Positions 27,931-36,864 of a stretch of DNA of 64,000 bases are shown here, piece by piece (position 1 is the stretch's first letter; each line of letters opens with the position of its first letter). Under the pieces are notes generated by a model. That model did no database searches and was not told where the DNA came from. It saw nothing but the letters and a program-made list of their open reading frames with translations. Source of the stretch: Gammaproteobacteria bacterium (GTDB lineage: Bacteria > Pseudomonadota > Gammaproteobacteria > Steroidobacterales > Steroidobacteraceae); NCBI GenBank assembly GCA_011391405.1, contig JAABQQ010000249.1, forward strand, positions 1-64,000, read 5' to 3'. A program made the translations under genes and the position numbers.

Positions 27931-29352
27931 ATGCCTGTCACCGCCCAGATCACGCGTTTTGCGCCGAGCCCCACGGGAGCGCTGCACCTGGGCAACGCCC
28001 GCACGGCGCTGTTCAGCTGGCTCGTCGCGCGCGCGTCGGGCGGTCATTTCGTGCTGCGCGTCGAGGACACCGATGCCGGCCGGAGCCAGGACGGGCTGCT
28101 CGAACGACAACTCGACGAACTGCGCTGGCTGGGCATCACCTGGGATGAAGGTCCGGACGTAGGCGGTCCGCACGGTCCGTATCGGCAGAGCGAGCGCAGT
28201 TCCATCTATGCCAAGGCGCTGGTGACGTTCGAGGCGAACGCCCAGACCTACCCGTGCTTCTGCTCGCCCGAAGAACTGCAGCTTTCGCGCAAGACCCAAC
28301 TGGCGGCGGGCAGGCCGCCGCGGTATGCGCGCACCTGCGCGGGCCTGAGCCAGGCCGAGGTGCAGCGACGCATCGACTCCGGCAAGGCGCCGGCGATTCG
28401 CTTCCGCGTGCCGGACCATCGCACCGTCGAGTTCGTGGATCGTGTCCACGGTCCACAGCGCTTCCAGTCCGACGACATCGGCGACTTCGTGATCCGTCGT
28501 GCCGACGGCAGCGTGTCGTTCTTCCTCGGCAATGCAGTGGACGACTCGGCGATGGGCATCACACTCGTATTGCGGGGCGACGACCACCTGGCGAACACAC
28601 CGCGCCAACTGTTGCTGCTCGAAGCCCTCGGCATGCCGTTGCCCGAATACGGTCATTTACCGCTGGTGCTGGCTCCCAGCGGCACGCCACTGTCGAAGCG
28701 CGAGGGCGCGGCCAGCCTGACTGACCTGCGTGAACAGGGATTCCTGCCCGCTGCGATCTGCAATTACCTGATCCGGCTGGGGCATGCCTGCGGTCACGAC
28801 GGCTGGCTCGCGATGGATCAGCTTGCGTCGCATTTCGACCTCGGTCGCACGAGCCATTCTGCGGCGCGCTTCGACGACGCGCAGCTGCGGCACTGGCAGC
28901 GCGAGGCCGTGACGCACTCGACCGCTGCGCAGATCGAGCAGTGGCTCGGCACGCACCTCGATGCGTTGCCATCCGGTAAGGAGCGCAGCGAGTTCGTCGC
29001 GGTGGTCAAGGGCAATGTCCTGTTTCCCGCCGAGGTCGATGAACTCGTGGCCGTGGTCGCCAACGATTCGGTGCCGGTCTCGGCGGAAGCGGCCGCGCAG
29101 ATCACCGAGGCGGGACCGGAGTTCTTTGCGAGGGCAGGCCAATTGCACGGCGCGAGTGCCGGCGACTTCAAGGCCTGGACGCGCGCCATTGCCGAAGCGA
29201 CGGGTCGCAAGGGTGCCAGGCTCTTCATGCCGCTGCGCTCGGCGCTGACGGGCGCGACGCACGGGCCCGAACTCGCACCGCTCGTCGGCCTGATGGGAAC
29301 GGCGCGTGTCCTGGGTCGGCTGGAGTCCGCCCGCGCGCTCGCAGGAAAATAG
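27931..29352 (+). CDS. gltX: Glutamate--tRNA ligase
   Basis: A 473-residue class I synthetase charging tRNA-Glu. The HIGH-equivalent is APSPTGALHLGN and the KMSKS-equivalent is PLSKREGAASL. The zinc-region Cys residues are seen in YPCFCSPEE. It is divergent from the cyclophilin gene with a 108-base gap. The TAG stop sits on the edge of the inverted repeat before cysS. Confidence 0.95.
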   Translation: MPVTAQITRFAPSPTGALHLGNARTALFSWLVARASGGHFVLRVEDTDAGRSQDGLLERQLDELRWLGITWDEGPDVGGPHGPYRQSERSSIYAKALVTFEANAQTYPCFCSPEELQLSRKTQLAAGRPPRYARTCAGLSQAEVQRRIDSGKAPAIRFRVPDHRTVEFVDRVHGPQRFQSDDIGDFVIRRADGSVSFFLGNAVDDSAMGITLVLRGDDHLANTPRQLLLLEALGMPLPEYGHLPLVLAPSGTPLSKREGAASLTDLREQGFLPAAICNYLIRLGHACGHDGWLAMDQLASHFDLGRTSHSAARFDDAQLRHWQREAVTHSTAAQIEQWLGTHLDALPSGKERSEFVAVVKGNVLFPAEVDELVAVVANDSVPVSAEAAAQITEAGPEFFARAGQLHGASAGDFKAWTRAIAEATGRKGARLFMPLRSALTGATHGPELAPLVGLMGTARVLGRLESARALAGK

Positions 29353-29411
29353 GGGACGCTCACCTATTTCCCATTTCTGAAATAGGTGAGCGGAAATAGG
29401 TGAGCGTCCCC
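29352..29411. repeat. REP-like 20-bp perfect inverted repeat between gltX and cysS
   Basis: Arms 29352-29371 (GGGGACGCTCACCTATTTCC) and 29392-29411 are perfect reverse complements; a third partial copy (AAATAGGTGAGC, 29380-29391) sits between them. This family of GGGACGCTCACCTATTT palindromes resembles REP elements moved by RAYT-type transposases (recollection of the family, not tested here). It lies 36 bases before the cysS start, so the hairpin would be in the cysS leader. Confidence 0.8.
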
Positions 29412-29447
29412 AATTACCAATTACGCAGGAATAAAGTCGAACACACC

Positions 29448-30890
29448 ATGTTGCAGATCCAGAATTCGCTGACCGGACGCAAGGAGGTCTTCAAGCCGCT
29501 CGAGCCGGGCAAGGTCCGTATGTACGTCTGCGGCATCACGGTCTACGACTACTGCCACCTCGGCCACGCGCGAATGCTGATCGTGTTCGATGTCGTGCGC
29601 CGTCACCTCGAGGCGTCGGGCTACGACGTTACGTTCGTCCGCAACATCACCGACATCGACGACAAGATCATCCAGCGCGCGCTAGCCAATGGCGAGCCGA
29701 TGCAGGCGCTGACCGAGCGATTCATCAAGGCCTACCAGGAAGACTGCGCGGCACTGGGCGTGCGCCTCGGCGATCGCGAGCCGCGCGCGACCGAGTTCGT
29801 GGCACAGATCGTCTCGATGGTGCAGCGGCTGGTGGATAAGGGGTACGCCTACGCGGCCAGCAACGGCGACGTGTACTACGCCGTCGCAAAGTTCGAGCCG
29901 TACGGCCAGCTCTCGGGCAAGCGTCTGGCCGACCTGCGGGCAGGCGCGCGCATCGAAGTGGACGAGGCCAAGCGCGATCCGCTCGATTTCGTGCTGTGGA
30001 AAGCAGCAAAGCCGGGTGAGCCCGCCTGGGAATCGCCGTGGGGCCCGGGACGCCCGGGCTGGCACATCGAGTGCTCCGCGATGGCAGTCGACATCCTCGG
30101 CCCGCATTTCGACATCCACGGCGGCGGCATGGACCTCAAGTTCCCGCACCACGAGAACGAGATCGCGCAGACCTGCGCGGCGTGCGACTCGCCGTTCGTG
30201 AACGTGTGGATGCACAACGGCTTCGTGCGCGTCGACGACGAGAAGATGTCGAAGTCGCTGGGAAATTTCTTCACGGTGCGCGAAGTGCTGGAGTGGGTGC
30301 GCGATCCGGAGGTCGTGCGCTATTTCATGGTGAACAGCCAGTACCGCGGGCCGATCAATTACACGCCGGACAGCCTGGTGCAGGCGGATGCAGCGCTCGA
30401 GCGGTTGTACACGTCGCTGCGTGGCGTGCCGGTCGTTGCATTGAAGGGGCCGACGAAGGCCACCGAGCGGTTCGTGACCGCGATGGACGATGACTTCAAT
30501 ACGCCGATCGCGGTGTCTGAACTGCAGGCGCTCGCGCGTGAGGTCAACACGGCCAAGGCGGCCGGCGATCTCGACAAGGCAGCGGGGCTGGCGGCGGAGA
30601 TGCGCGTGCTCGGCACGCGGCTTGGGTTGCTCGGGCTCGAGCCCGAGGTGTTCCTGCGCAAGCACGCGGCGAGGCAGGCGAGCGACGCGGGTACGGCTGG
30701 ATCAGCTGAGACTGCGTCGGCAGCATCGTCCCTGACCGACGCCGACATCGAGCGTCTGATCGACGAGCGTGCCGCAGCTCGCAAATCAAAGGACTTCAAG
30801 GAATCGGACCGGATCCGTGATCTGCTGGCGTCGAATGGCGTGCAGCTCGAGGACCAGCCCGGAGGCCGGACGCTCTGGCGGCGGGGGTGA
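29448..30890 (+). CDS. cysS: Cysteine--tRNA ligase
   Basis: A 480-residue class I synthetase charging tRNA-Cys. HIGH is present as [10 protein letters not shown] and KMSKS as [10 protein letters not shown]; the zinc Cys is in [11 protein letters not shown] and the WHIECSAM and HHENEIAQ segments supply further ligands. The ATG giving [10 protein letters not shown] is chosen because the upstream extension would translate the palindromic repeat. It is convergent with folD. Confidence 0.96.
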   Translation: MLQIQNSLTGRKEVFKPLEPGKVRMYVCGITVYDYCHLGHARMLIVFDVVRRHLEASGYDVTFVRNITDIDDKIIQRALANGEPMQALTERFIKAYQEDCAALGVRLGDREPRATEFVAQIVSMVQRLVDKGYAYAASNGDVYYAVAKFEPYGQLSGKRLADLRAGARIEVDEAKRDPLDFVLWKAAKPGEPAWESPWGPGRPGWHIECSAMAVDILGPHFDIHGGGMDLKFPHHENEIAQTCAACDSPFVNVWMHNGFVRVDDEKMSKSLGNFFTVREVLEWVRDPEVVRYFMVNSQYRGPINYTPDSLVQADAALERLYTSLRGVPVVALKGPTKATERFVTAMDDDFNTPIAVSELQALAREVNTAKAAGDLDKAAGLAAEMRVLGTRLGLLGLEPEVFLRKHAARQASDAGTAGSAETASAASSLTDADIERLIDERAAARKSKDFKESDRIRDLLASNGVQLEDQPGGRTLWRRG

Positions 30891-30931
30891 GTGTTCGGGC
30901 GTCCAATCCGGCATGTCCTGTCGTGCCTGCA

Positions 30932-31038
30932 AAAGGCAGACACGCGCTGGTTGCAAGCGCCCGATCCGGCGGGGCCTTCCCCCGAGCTTGGAAAGGCAGA
31001 CACGCGCTCGGGGAAAGGCCCCGGATCGACCGCTTGCG
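30932..31038. repeat. Mosaic of direct and inverted repeats between cysS and folD
   Basis: AAAGGCAGACACGCGCT occurs at 30932-30948 and 30992-31008. Around the second copy, GGGGCCTTCCCCCGAG (30971-30986) and its near-complement (31007-31022, one mismatch) form a hairpin, extended by GCAAGCGCCCGATCCGG and a near-complement ending about 31038. It fills the 205-base gap between convergent genes and may act as a bidirectional terminator or be an expanded intergenic repeat. Confidence 0.7.
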
Positions 31039-31095
31039 AGACGGCGCAAGCAGCCCACCCAGCCTGACGAGCAACCCCCGCTAAAGCGGGATCCG

Positions 31096-31968
31096 TCAGT
31101 GCTTGATGCGCTGGAGCGCCGATTCCAGCGTGTTCTTCATCAGCATCGCGACGGTCATCGGGCCGACGCCGCCCGGCACGGGCGTGATGAACGCCGCATT
31201 GCGCCGTGCTGATTCGAATTCCACGTCACCCACGAGCTTGCCGTTCGGCAAGCGATTGATGCCGACGTCGATCACGACGGCGCCGGGCTTGACCCATTCG
31301 CCGCGCACGATGCCAGGCTTACCCACCGCGACCACGAGGATGTCGGCCATGCCGACGTGTTGCTCGAGGTTCTGCGTGAAACGGTGACACACGGTCACAG
31401 TCGCGCCCGACAGCAGCAATTCGAGCGCCATCGGCCGGCCGACCAGATTCGAGGCACCGACGACGACGCAATGCTTGCCCTTCGCGGGGATGCCGGTCTT
31501 TTCGAGCAGGCGAGTCACGCCGTACGGCGTGCACGGGCGCATCAGCGGATGTCGCAGCGCAAGCCGGCCGACGTTGAACGGATGGAAGCCATCGACATCC
31601 TTCGCCGGATCGATCGCTTCGATGACGTGGCGTTCGTCGATGTGATCCGGCAGCGGCACCTGCACCAGGATGCCGTCGATCGAGTCGTCGGCGTTCATCT
31701 GCTCGATCATCGTCATCAATTCGGTCTGCGTGGTGGAGTGGGGCAGGTCGTGACTGACCGAGACGATGCCGCATTCGTCGCAGGCGAGGCGCTTGTTGCG
31801 CACGTAAACCTGCGAAGCCGGATCGTCGCCCACGAGGATGACCGCGAGCCCCGGTCGGCGCAGTCCTCGGGCGACCAGACGGTCACTGGCCGCGCGTACT
31901 TCGCGGCGGAAATCCTGCGCGATGGCCTTGCCGTCGATGGTCCTGGCGCCGGATTCGTTGCTGGACAT
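31096..31968 (-). CDS. folD: Methylenetetrahydrofolate dehydrogenase/cyclohydrolase
   Basis: A 290-residue bifunctional enzyme interconverting 5,10-methylene- and 10-formyl-tetrahydrofolate. [13 protein letters not shown] carries the catalytic Lys, with [19 protein letters not shown] and the signature [10 protein letters not shown] near the C-terminus. The start is at the ATG giving [10 protein letters not shown]. It is divergent from the tRNA operon. Confidence 0.96.
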   Translation of the reverse strand: MSSNESGARTIDGKAIAQDFRREVRAASDRLVARGLRRPGLAVILVGDDPASQVYVRNKRLACDECGIVSVSHDLPHSTTQTELMTMIEQMNADDSIDGILVQVPLPDHIDERHVIEAIDPAKDVDGFHPFNVGRLALRHPLMRPCTPYGVTRLLEKTGIPAKGKHCVVVGASNLVGRPMALELLLSGATVTVCHRFTQNLEQHVGMADILVVAVGKPGIVRGEWVKPGAVVIDVGINRLPNGKLVGDVEFESARRNAAFITPVPGGVGPMTVAMLMKNTLESALQRIKH

Positions 31969-32064
31969 TGCTGAAAGCCTCCCGGGACGGGCCGGGTAAC
32001 CGGCCAAGCCAGTCATTTTCGCAGAGCGGCCCTGTTCGTGTCGCCGGCTGGATACAATCCTAAA

Positions 32065-32093
32065 TTGACGCTATGGGGGTCGGTCCGTATGAT
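32065..32093 (+). promoter_or_regulatory. Sigma70 promoter of the tRNA operon
   Basis: TTGACG (32065-32070), a 17-base spacer and TATGAT (32088-32093) make a near-consensus promoter about 70 bases upstream of the first tRNA. The G/C-rich bases just after the -10 resemble the discriminator of stringently controlled stable-RNA promoters. Confidence 0.7.
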
Positions 32094-32164
32094 TCGCGCT
32101 CCCGTGCGGGTCCGCGGTCGACGGCAACGTCTAAAGCGGTCTGGCGACGATCAGTCGAGCATGG

Positions 32165-32241
32165 CGGGGCATGGCGCAGTCTGGTAGCGCATCTGCTTTG
32201 GGAGCAGAGGGTCGGGGGTTCGAATCCCTCTGCCCCGACCA
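32165..32241 (+). tRNA. tRNA-Pro(TGG)
   Basis: A complete 77-base cloverleaf. Acceptor CGGGGCA pairs with TGCCCCG, the anticodon loop contains TGG, the T arm is GGTTCGAATCC, and CCA is encoded. It is first in a four-tRNA operon. Confidence 0.95.
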
Positions 32242-32271
32242 CTCGGATGAAGCGATACTGCTGCAGCGCAT

Positions 32272-32347
32272 GCGCCCGTAGCTCAGCGGATAGAGCATCG
32301 GCCTTCTAAGCCGAGGGTCGCAGGTTCGAGTCCTGCCGGGCGCGCCA
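32272..32347 (+). tRNA. tRNA-Arg(TCT)
   Basis: A 76-base cloverleaf with acceptor GCGCCCG/CGGGCGC, anticodon TCT in loop CTTCTAA, T loop TTCGAGT and encoded CCA. Confidence 0.95.
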
Positions 32348-32400
32348 TCACCAGGGGTGGCGCAGTTTGTCGGGTAAGTCTTTGTGTTTTGGTCGACGAT

Positions 32401-32477
32401 GGTGGACGTAGCTCAGCTGGCAGAGCTCCGGGTTGTGGTCCCGGCGGTCGTGGGTTCGAGCCCCATCGTCCACCCCA
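32401..32477 (+). tRNA. tRNA-His(GTG)
   Basis: A 77-base cloverleaf including the extra G at position -1 (32401) opposite discriminator C, the identity mark of tRNA-His. Anticodon GTG in TTGTGGT; CCA encoded. Confidence 0.95.
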
Positions 32478-32493
32478 CTCACCATCTCCGGAT

Positions 32494-32569
32494 GGGCCGT
32501 TAGCTCAGTTGGTAGAGCTGCTGACTCTTAATCAGTAGGTCGTAGGTTCGAATCCTACACGGCCCACCA
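32494..32569 (+). tRNA. tRNA-Lys(CTT), integration target
   Basis: A 76-base cloverleaf with acceptor GGGCCGT/ACGGCCC, anticodon CTT in loop CTCTTAA, and encoded CCA. It is the last gene of the operon. Bases 32523-32569 recur exactly at 47257-47303 and with one change at 50844-50889, marking it as the attachment gene of the accessory region that follows. Confidence 0.96.
32523..32569 (+). repeat. Attachment-site copy 1 (3' half of intact tRNA-Lys)
   Basis: The 47-base segment from the anticodon stem to CCA is the left member of a set of three direct repeats, as expected where an integrase inserted an element at a tRNA 3' end and rebuilt the gene. Confidence 0.8.
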
Positions 32570-32589
32570 TCTCCAGATAGTCCGAACAA

Positions 32590-33891
32590 TCACGCGTGCT
32601 GGCTATTGGACTGCAGTCGAGCAGCCATGCGCTTCGCCGTCGGTACGGCGTGCGCGAAGAACCGCTTGAGCCCCGGGCAGAGATAGTTCAATCCCGGCTC
32701 ACCGTCCGGCGTGCGTAGCAGTCTGTTCTTCGGGCATTCGCCCCAGCAGTCGCTGAGGAATTCGCACCGTCTGCAGTACGCCGGCAACGTCTCCGATTTC
32801 GCGTAGCCGAACTTCACCTGGCGCGGCGAGAACACCATGTCGCCGAGGGACTGCTGGCGAATGTTGCCAAGCCGGTACTCCGGGTAGACGTAGTGGTCGC
32901 AGCTGTACACGTCGCCGTCGTGTTCCAGCGCGACGCCCTTGCCGCAGATTTCGCTGTGCACGCAGACCTGTGACGGCAGCCCCATGTGTTGCGCGACCAG
33001 CGTCTCGCACAGGTTGACCAGCACCTTGCCGACGTCGCGCGCCTGCCACTCGTCCCAGATCTTGGAGAGAAAGTAGCCGTATTCCTCGGCGGCGACGGAC
33101 CAGGGCGTCACCACGGATTCGGGGTGATCCGGGTGGCAGCGCGGATCGCCGAGCATCGGCAACTTCGCTTCGTCCCAGGTCCCGGGAGCCATGTTCTCGA
33201 ATCCCCTGATCTCGACGATCGGGATGAACTGTATGTACGTCGAGCCTATCTCGCGGCGCAGGAAGCGGTAGACATCGAGCGGCCGCGAGGCGTTGTAGCG
33301 GTGCACGCAGGTCAGCGTGTTGAAGCGGACACCTTGCTTCTGCAACATCTTTGCTGCAGCAAACACCTGGTCGAACGTTGGTTCCGCGTGCTTGGTGATC
33401 CGGCAGTGATCGTGGATCTCGCGCGGACCGTCGATGCTCAGGCCGACGAGAAATCGGTGCTGCTTGAGAAACCGGGCCCAGTCGTCGTCGAGCAGCGTGC
33501 CGTTGGTCTGCAGGTCGTTCTCGATCCGTTGACCGGCCCTGGCATGCTTCTTCTGCAGCGCGACCACCTTCTCGAAGAACTCGAGCCCAAGTAGCGTTGG
33601 TTCGCCGCCTTGCCACGAGAAGACGACTTCGTCGCTGGTGACGCTGTCGATGTAGTCCTTGACGAAGCGCTCGAGGACCTCGTCCGGCATGTGGCCACTG
33701 CCCGGTCCGCCGGGCAGGACCCGCTTGCTGAGGTAGAAGCAGTACGCGCAGTCGAGGTTGCAGGCCGAACCCGCGGGCTTGGCCATGACGTGGAAGCGTC
33801 GGTTGGCGCGTGCCGCTAGCCATTGCGGGGCGCTGTACTTGTCGAGTCCCAGGACCTGCGGTGTATCCGATGCGCTCACGCGATGCTTCAC
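32590..33891 (-). CDS. Anaerobic-type sulfatase-maturating enzyme, radical SAM
   Basis: A 433-residue AtsB/AslB-type anSME that converts the active-site Cys or Ser of sulfatases to formylglycine. The radical-SAM cluster motif is Cys44, Cys48, Cys51 (CNLDCAYC); VFSWQGGEPTLLG and LSIDGPREIHD follow. A C-terminal SPASM domain holds further cluster cysteines (CVHSEICGKG, YSCDHYVYPEYRLGN, CRRCEFLSDCWGECPKNR). Both sulfatases in the window have Cys-type motifs, so both are candidate clients. It is the promoter-distal gene of the minus-strand block inside the tRNA-Lys repeats, which also bracket the sulfatase at 43238. Confidence 0.92.
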   Translation of the reverse strand: MKHRVSASDTPQVLGLDKYSAPQWLAARANRRFHVMAKPAGSACNLDCAYCFYLSKRVLPGGPGSGHMPDEVLERFVKDYIDSVTSDEVVFSWQGGEPTLLGLEFFEKVVALQKKHARAGQRIENDLQTNGTLLDDDWARFLKQHRFLVGLSIDGPREIHDHCRITKHAEPTFDQVFAAAKMLQKQGVRFNTLTCVHRYNASRPLDVYRFLRREIGSTYIQFIPIVEIRGFENMAPGTWDEAKLPMLGDPRCHPDHPESVVTPWSVAAEEYGYFLSKIWDEWQARDVGKVLVNLCETLVAQHMGLPSQVCVHSEICGKGVALEHDGDVYSCDHYVYPEYRLGNIRQQSLGDMVFSPRQVKFGYAKSETLPAYCRRCEFLSDCWGECPKNRLLRTPDGEPGLNYLCPGLKRFFAHAVPTAKRMAARLQSNSQHA

Positions 33892-34004
33892 GAGTGACCG
33901 AGAGGAATGCGGTGCCTAGTGAAGGGCAGCGCTCAGCGCTTTGCCACCGTATTGCTACCTAGCAAGGTAGCGTCCAGACCTGCAGCGCCGCTCCGCGCCC
34001 GTGC

Positions 34005-35243
34005 TCACCGACTGAGGATGTGAACCGCGACTGCGGCCTCCTCGATCCCCTGCAGCCCGCCGCCGTTTTCCTGGATGGCGTGGCGAGCGCCCTCGACCTG
34101 GCGTGCACCGGCCTCGCCACGCAGCTGCGTAACCAACTCGTAGAGCTGGCCGATGCCGGTTGCGCCGAGCGGATGACCCTTGGACTCCAGGCCGCCTGAA
34201 GGATTGATCGGCGTGCGCCCGCCGAGCGTGAACTCCCCGCGCTCAGCAGCCGGGCCGCCGCCGCCCAGCGGCACCAGCCCGAGGTTCTCGGCCTGGATGA
34301 TCTCGCCCATCGCCGACGCGTCGTGCACCTCGACCACGTCCATGTCCTCGGGGCCGAGGCCTGCCATCTCATAGGCCTGCAGCGCGGCCAGGCGGCTCAC
34401 GTGCTTCTCGGGTTCGTCCATGCGCCGGTGCGTGAAGCTGCGGATGACGCTGGCCGACACCTTGATGCAGCGCTTGCGGTCGGCGCCGATGCGCTGCAAC
34501 CCTTCTTCGGTGCACAAGATGGCGGCCGCCGCGCCATCAGAGAGCGGCGCGCACATCGGCAGCGTGAGCGGGTAGGTGATGGGCGGCGCCGCGAGCACTT
34601 CCTCGATCGTGAAGGGCTTGCGGAACTGCGACCAGGGATTGTGCACGGAGTGCTGGTGATTCTTGGCGCACACCGCGGCGAGCTGCCGTTGCGTGGTGCC
34701 GTAGGTCTTCATGTGCCAGCGGCACATCGCCGCGTAGATGGCCATGAACTTGCTGTACGGCCGGTCGGACTCCGATCCGGGCGGCGGCGTGATGCCGGCG
34801 CCGAGCTGCACCAACGTGGCGGCGTTCTCGTCGGCCTGCGAGACGTCCCAACCGCCCTCGAAGATGGCGATGGCCTTGGTCTTGTCCGGGATGTTCATCT
34901 TCTCTGCGCCGAGGGCGAGCGCCACGTCAGTGGTGCCGGCATTGAGGCTCTGCACAGCGAGGTTGAACGACGAGCTGCCCGAAGCACATGCGTTCTCAAT
35001 GTTGTAGACGGGAATGCCTTCGACGCCGATCTTGCTGAAGACCACCTGGCCCGGGATCGAGATCTGGCCCTGCAGCAGGCCATTGGTGATTCCCGAGTAG
35101 TAGGCGACGCCGAGATCGCGCGCCGTGCAGCCCGCGTCGGCGAGCGCACGTGTCAGCGCCTCGCCAGCCAGGTCGTGCAGGCTGCGGTCGGGATGGCGGC
35201 CGAACACCGTCATGGCGATGCCGGCGACATAGATCTGGGTCAC
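34005..35243 (-). CDS. Thiolase-family acetyl-CoA acetyltransferase / lipid-transfer type
   Basis: A 412-residue thiolase of the SCP-x/lipid-transfer-like branch. The nucleophile is Cys86 in NIENACASGSS; HDASAMGE, PSGGLESKGHPLGATG and the C-terminal NGGG are present, the usual second Cys of biosynthetic thiolases is not. The start is a GTG with AGGTAA upstream; the longer reading is a shadow of the ligase gene. This branch cleaves 3-oxoacyl-CoAs in steroid or branched-chain breakdown, often with a DUF35 partner, which is absent beside it. It lies directly after the acyl-CoA ligase. Confidence 0.85.
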   Translation of the reverse strand: MTQIYVAGIAMTVFGRHPDRSLHDLAGEALTRALADAGCTARDLGVAYYSGITNGLLQGQISIPGQVVFSKIGVEGIPVYNIENACASGSSSFNLAVQSLNAGTTDVALALGAEKMNIPDKTKAIAIFEGGWDVSQADENAATLVQLGAGITPPPGSESDRPYSKFMAIYAAMCRWHMKTYGTTQRQLAAVCAKNHQHSVHNPWSQFRKPFTIEEVLAAPPITYPLTLPMCAPLSDGAAAAILCTEEGLQRIGADRKRCIKVSASVIRSFTHRRMDEPEKHVSRLAALQAYEMAGLGPEDMDVVEVHDASAMGEIIQAENLGLVPLGGGGPAAERGEFTLGGRTPINPSGGLESKGHPLGATGIGQLYELVTQLRGEAGARQVEGARHAIQENGGGLQGIEEAAVAVHILSR

Positions 35244-35287
35244 GGGATTACCTCGCGAGTGCCTTGATGATCGTCGGACAGCAGCAC

Positions 35288-36853
35288 TCAAATCCTGCGG
35301 TCGACGTTCTGCCAGTACTTCGCCCGCAGGTCCTTCTTGAGCACCTTGCCGACCGGGCTGCGTGGCAGGGAGTCGACGAACTCGATGGACTTCGGCGCCT
35401 TCACCGATCCCAGCCTGTCTTTGCACAACGCGATCAGTTCATCCGCCCCGACTTGCTGGCCTGCGTTGAGTTCGACAACGGCCGTTACGGCTTCACCCCA
35501 ATGCTCGTCGGGCACGCCGATCACGGCGCAGTCCTGCACTGCGGGGTGACTCCAGATCACCTGCTCGACTTCGCTTGGGTACACGTTGAAACCGCCGGTG
35601 ATGATCATGTCCTTCTTGCGATCGGTGATGTGCAGGTAGCCGTCGACGTCGAGGTGACCGATGTCGCCGGTATGCAGCCAACCATCGACGATGGTCTCGG
35701 CGGTCTTCTCCGGCACCTTGTAATAGCCTTTCATCACCAGGTCGCCACGGACGCAGATCTCGCCGGTCTCGCCCGGCGGAAGAATCTCGCCCAGCTCGTT
35801 CATTATCTCGACGCGGACCAGCGGGTTGGGCCGGCCGACCGACGACAGGCGCTCGTCAGAGGTGAGCTGGCCAGCGCTGAAATGTTCACCAGGCGTCAGG
35901 AAGGAAATCGACGTCGGTGCCTCGGTCTGGCCATAGCCGCCCATCATCACCGGGCCGAAGGTGCCGATGGCCTGCTTGAGCTTTTCGACCGACATGGGAG
36001 CCGCCCCGTACAGGAAGTACTTGAGCGACGAGAAGTCCACTTTGCCGAGGTCCGGGATGTCCAGCAACCGATAGATCACGGTCGGCGGCAGGAAGAATTC
36101 GGTCACCCGATGCTTCTGGATCGCGCCCAACAGCTGCGCTGGATCCGGCTTGGTCAGCACTACCACCGTGCCGCCGCGTGCGGTGCAGGGCAGTGAGAGC
36201 AGGCCGGCCGTATGCGTGATCGGCGCGGCCGCGAGATTGACCGGCTTGATGCCGGCCTCGTAAGCGCAGCCGATCATGAAGTGCGCGCAGAAGGTCTGCG
36301 TGCTGCGATGCGTATTCATCACGCCCTTCGGCGATCCCGTGGTGCCGCCGGTGGCGGAGAGGACCACGACGGCGTCCATGTCGACGTCGAGGCGTGGCCG
36401 CGTGGCCGGCTGTTCGGCGACCCAGGCTTGCAGCGAGCGTGCAACCGGGACTTCCGGCGAGTCACCATCGATGCAGATCCACGCCTTGACCTTGGGCAGT
36501 TCTGGAATCAGGCCGGCGACGACCGTAGCGAATTCCTTCTGGAAGAAGAGCACTTCGCAATCGAAAGCATCCAGGATGAAGTGGTTCTCTGCCGCAGGAT
36601 TACGCGCGCCGACCGGAATCCAGCACAGGTTCGCGCGCCAGAGGCCCAGCGTGCAGCACCACGCGGTCACGTCGTTGTTCGCCCAGACGGCGCCTTTCGC
36701 TTCCGTGCCGAAGCCTGCTGCGAGCAGCCCGTGCGTGATTCGACATGACAGCTCACCCACCTCGTCAAAGCTGAAGTGGCGGTCGTCTTGGATGTAGGCG
36801 GTCGCTTTCGGATTGATGCGCCAGCCCCGGTCGAAGAAGTCGATGATGGCCAT
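35288..36853 (-). CDS. AMP-binding acyl-CoA synthetase
   Basis: A 521-residue adenylate-forming enzyme that activates a carboxylic acid to its CoA thioester. The ATP loop is TGGTTGSPKG, followed by YGQTEAP, GDIGHLDVDGYLHITDRKKD and the catalytic Lys region LPRSPVGKVLKK. The acid is not predictable; medium-chain or aromatic acids are likely. It is flanked by an SDR and a thiolase on the same strand with short gaps, forming a CoA-dependent degradation block in the island. Confidence 0.88.
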   Translation of the reverse strand: MAIIDFFDRGWRINPKATAYIQDDRHFSFDEVGELSCRITHGLLAAGFGTEAKGAVWANNDVTAWCCTLGLWRANLCWIPVGARNPAAENHFILDAFDCEVLFFQKEFATVVAGLIPELPKVKAWICIDGDSPEVPVARSLQAWVAEQPATRPRLDVDMDAVVVLSATGGTTGSPKGVMNTHRSTQTFCAHFMIGCAYEAGIKPVNLAAAPITHTAGLLSLPCTARGGTVVVLTKPDPAQLLGAIQKHRVTEFFLPPTVIYRLLDIPDLGKVDFSSLKYFLYGAAPMSVEKLKQAIGTFGPVMMGGYGQTEAPTSISFLTPGEHFSAGQLTSDERLSSVGRPNPLVRVEIMNELGEILPPGETGEICVRGDLVMKGYYKVPEKTAETIVDGWLHTGDIGHLDVDGYLHITDRKKDMIITGGFNVYPSEVEQVIWSHPAVQDCAVIGVPDEHWGEAVTAVVELNAGQQVGADELIALCKDRLGSVKAPKSIEFVDSLPRSPVGKVLKKDLRAKYWQNVDRRI

Positions 36854-36864
36854 CGCGAACCTTG

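Noticed and set aside
30786-31074. Small minus-strand ORFs after cysS
   Set aside because: They translate the direct and inverted repeats and have no independent support.
32060-32242. Minus-strand ORF ending near GAEGFEPPTLCSQSRCATRL
   Set aside because: It is the antisense reading of tRNA-Pro, a well-known false protein in databases.
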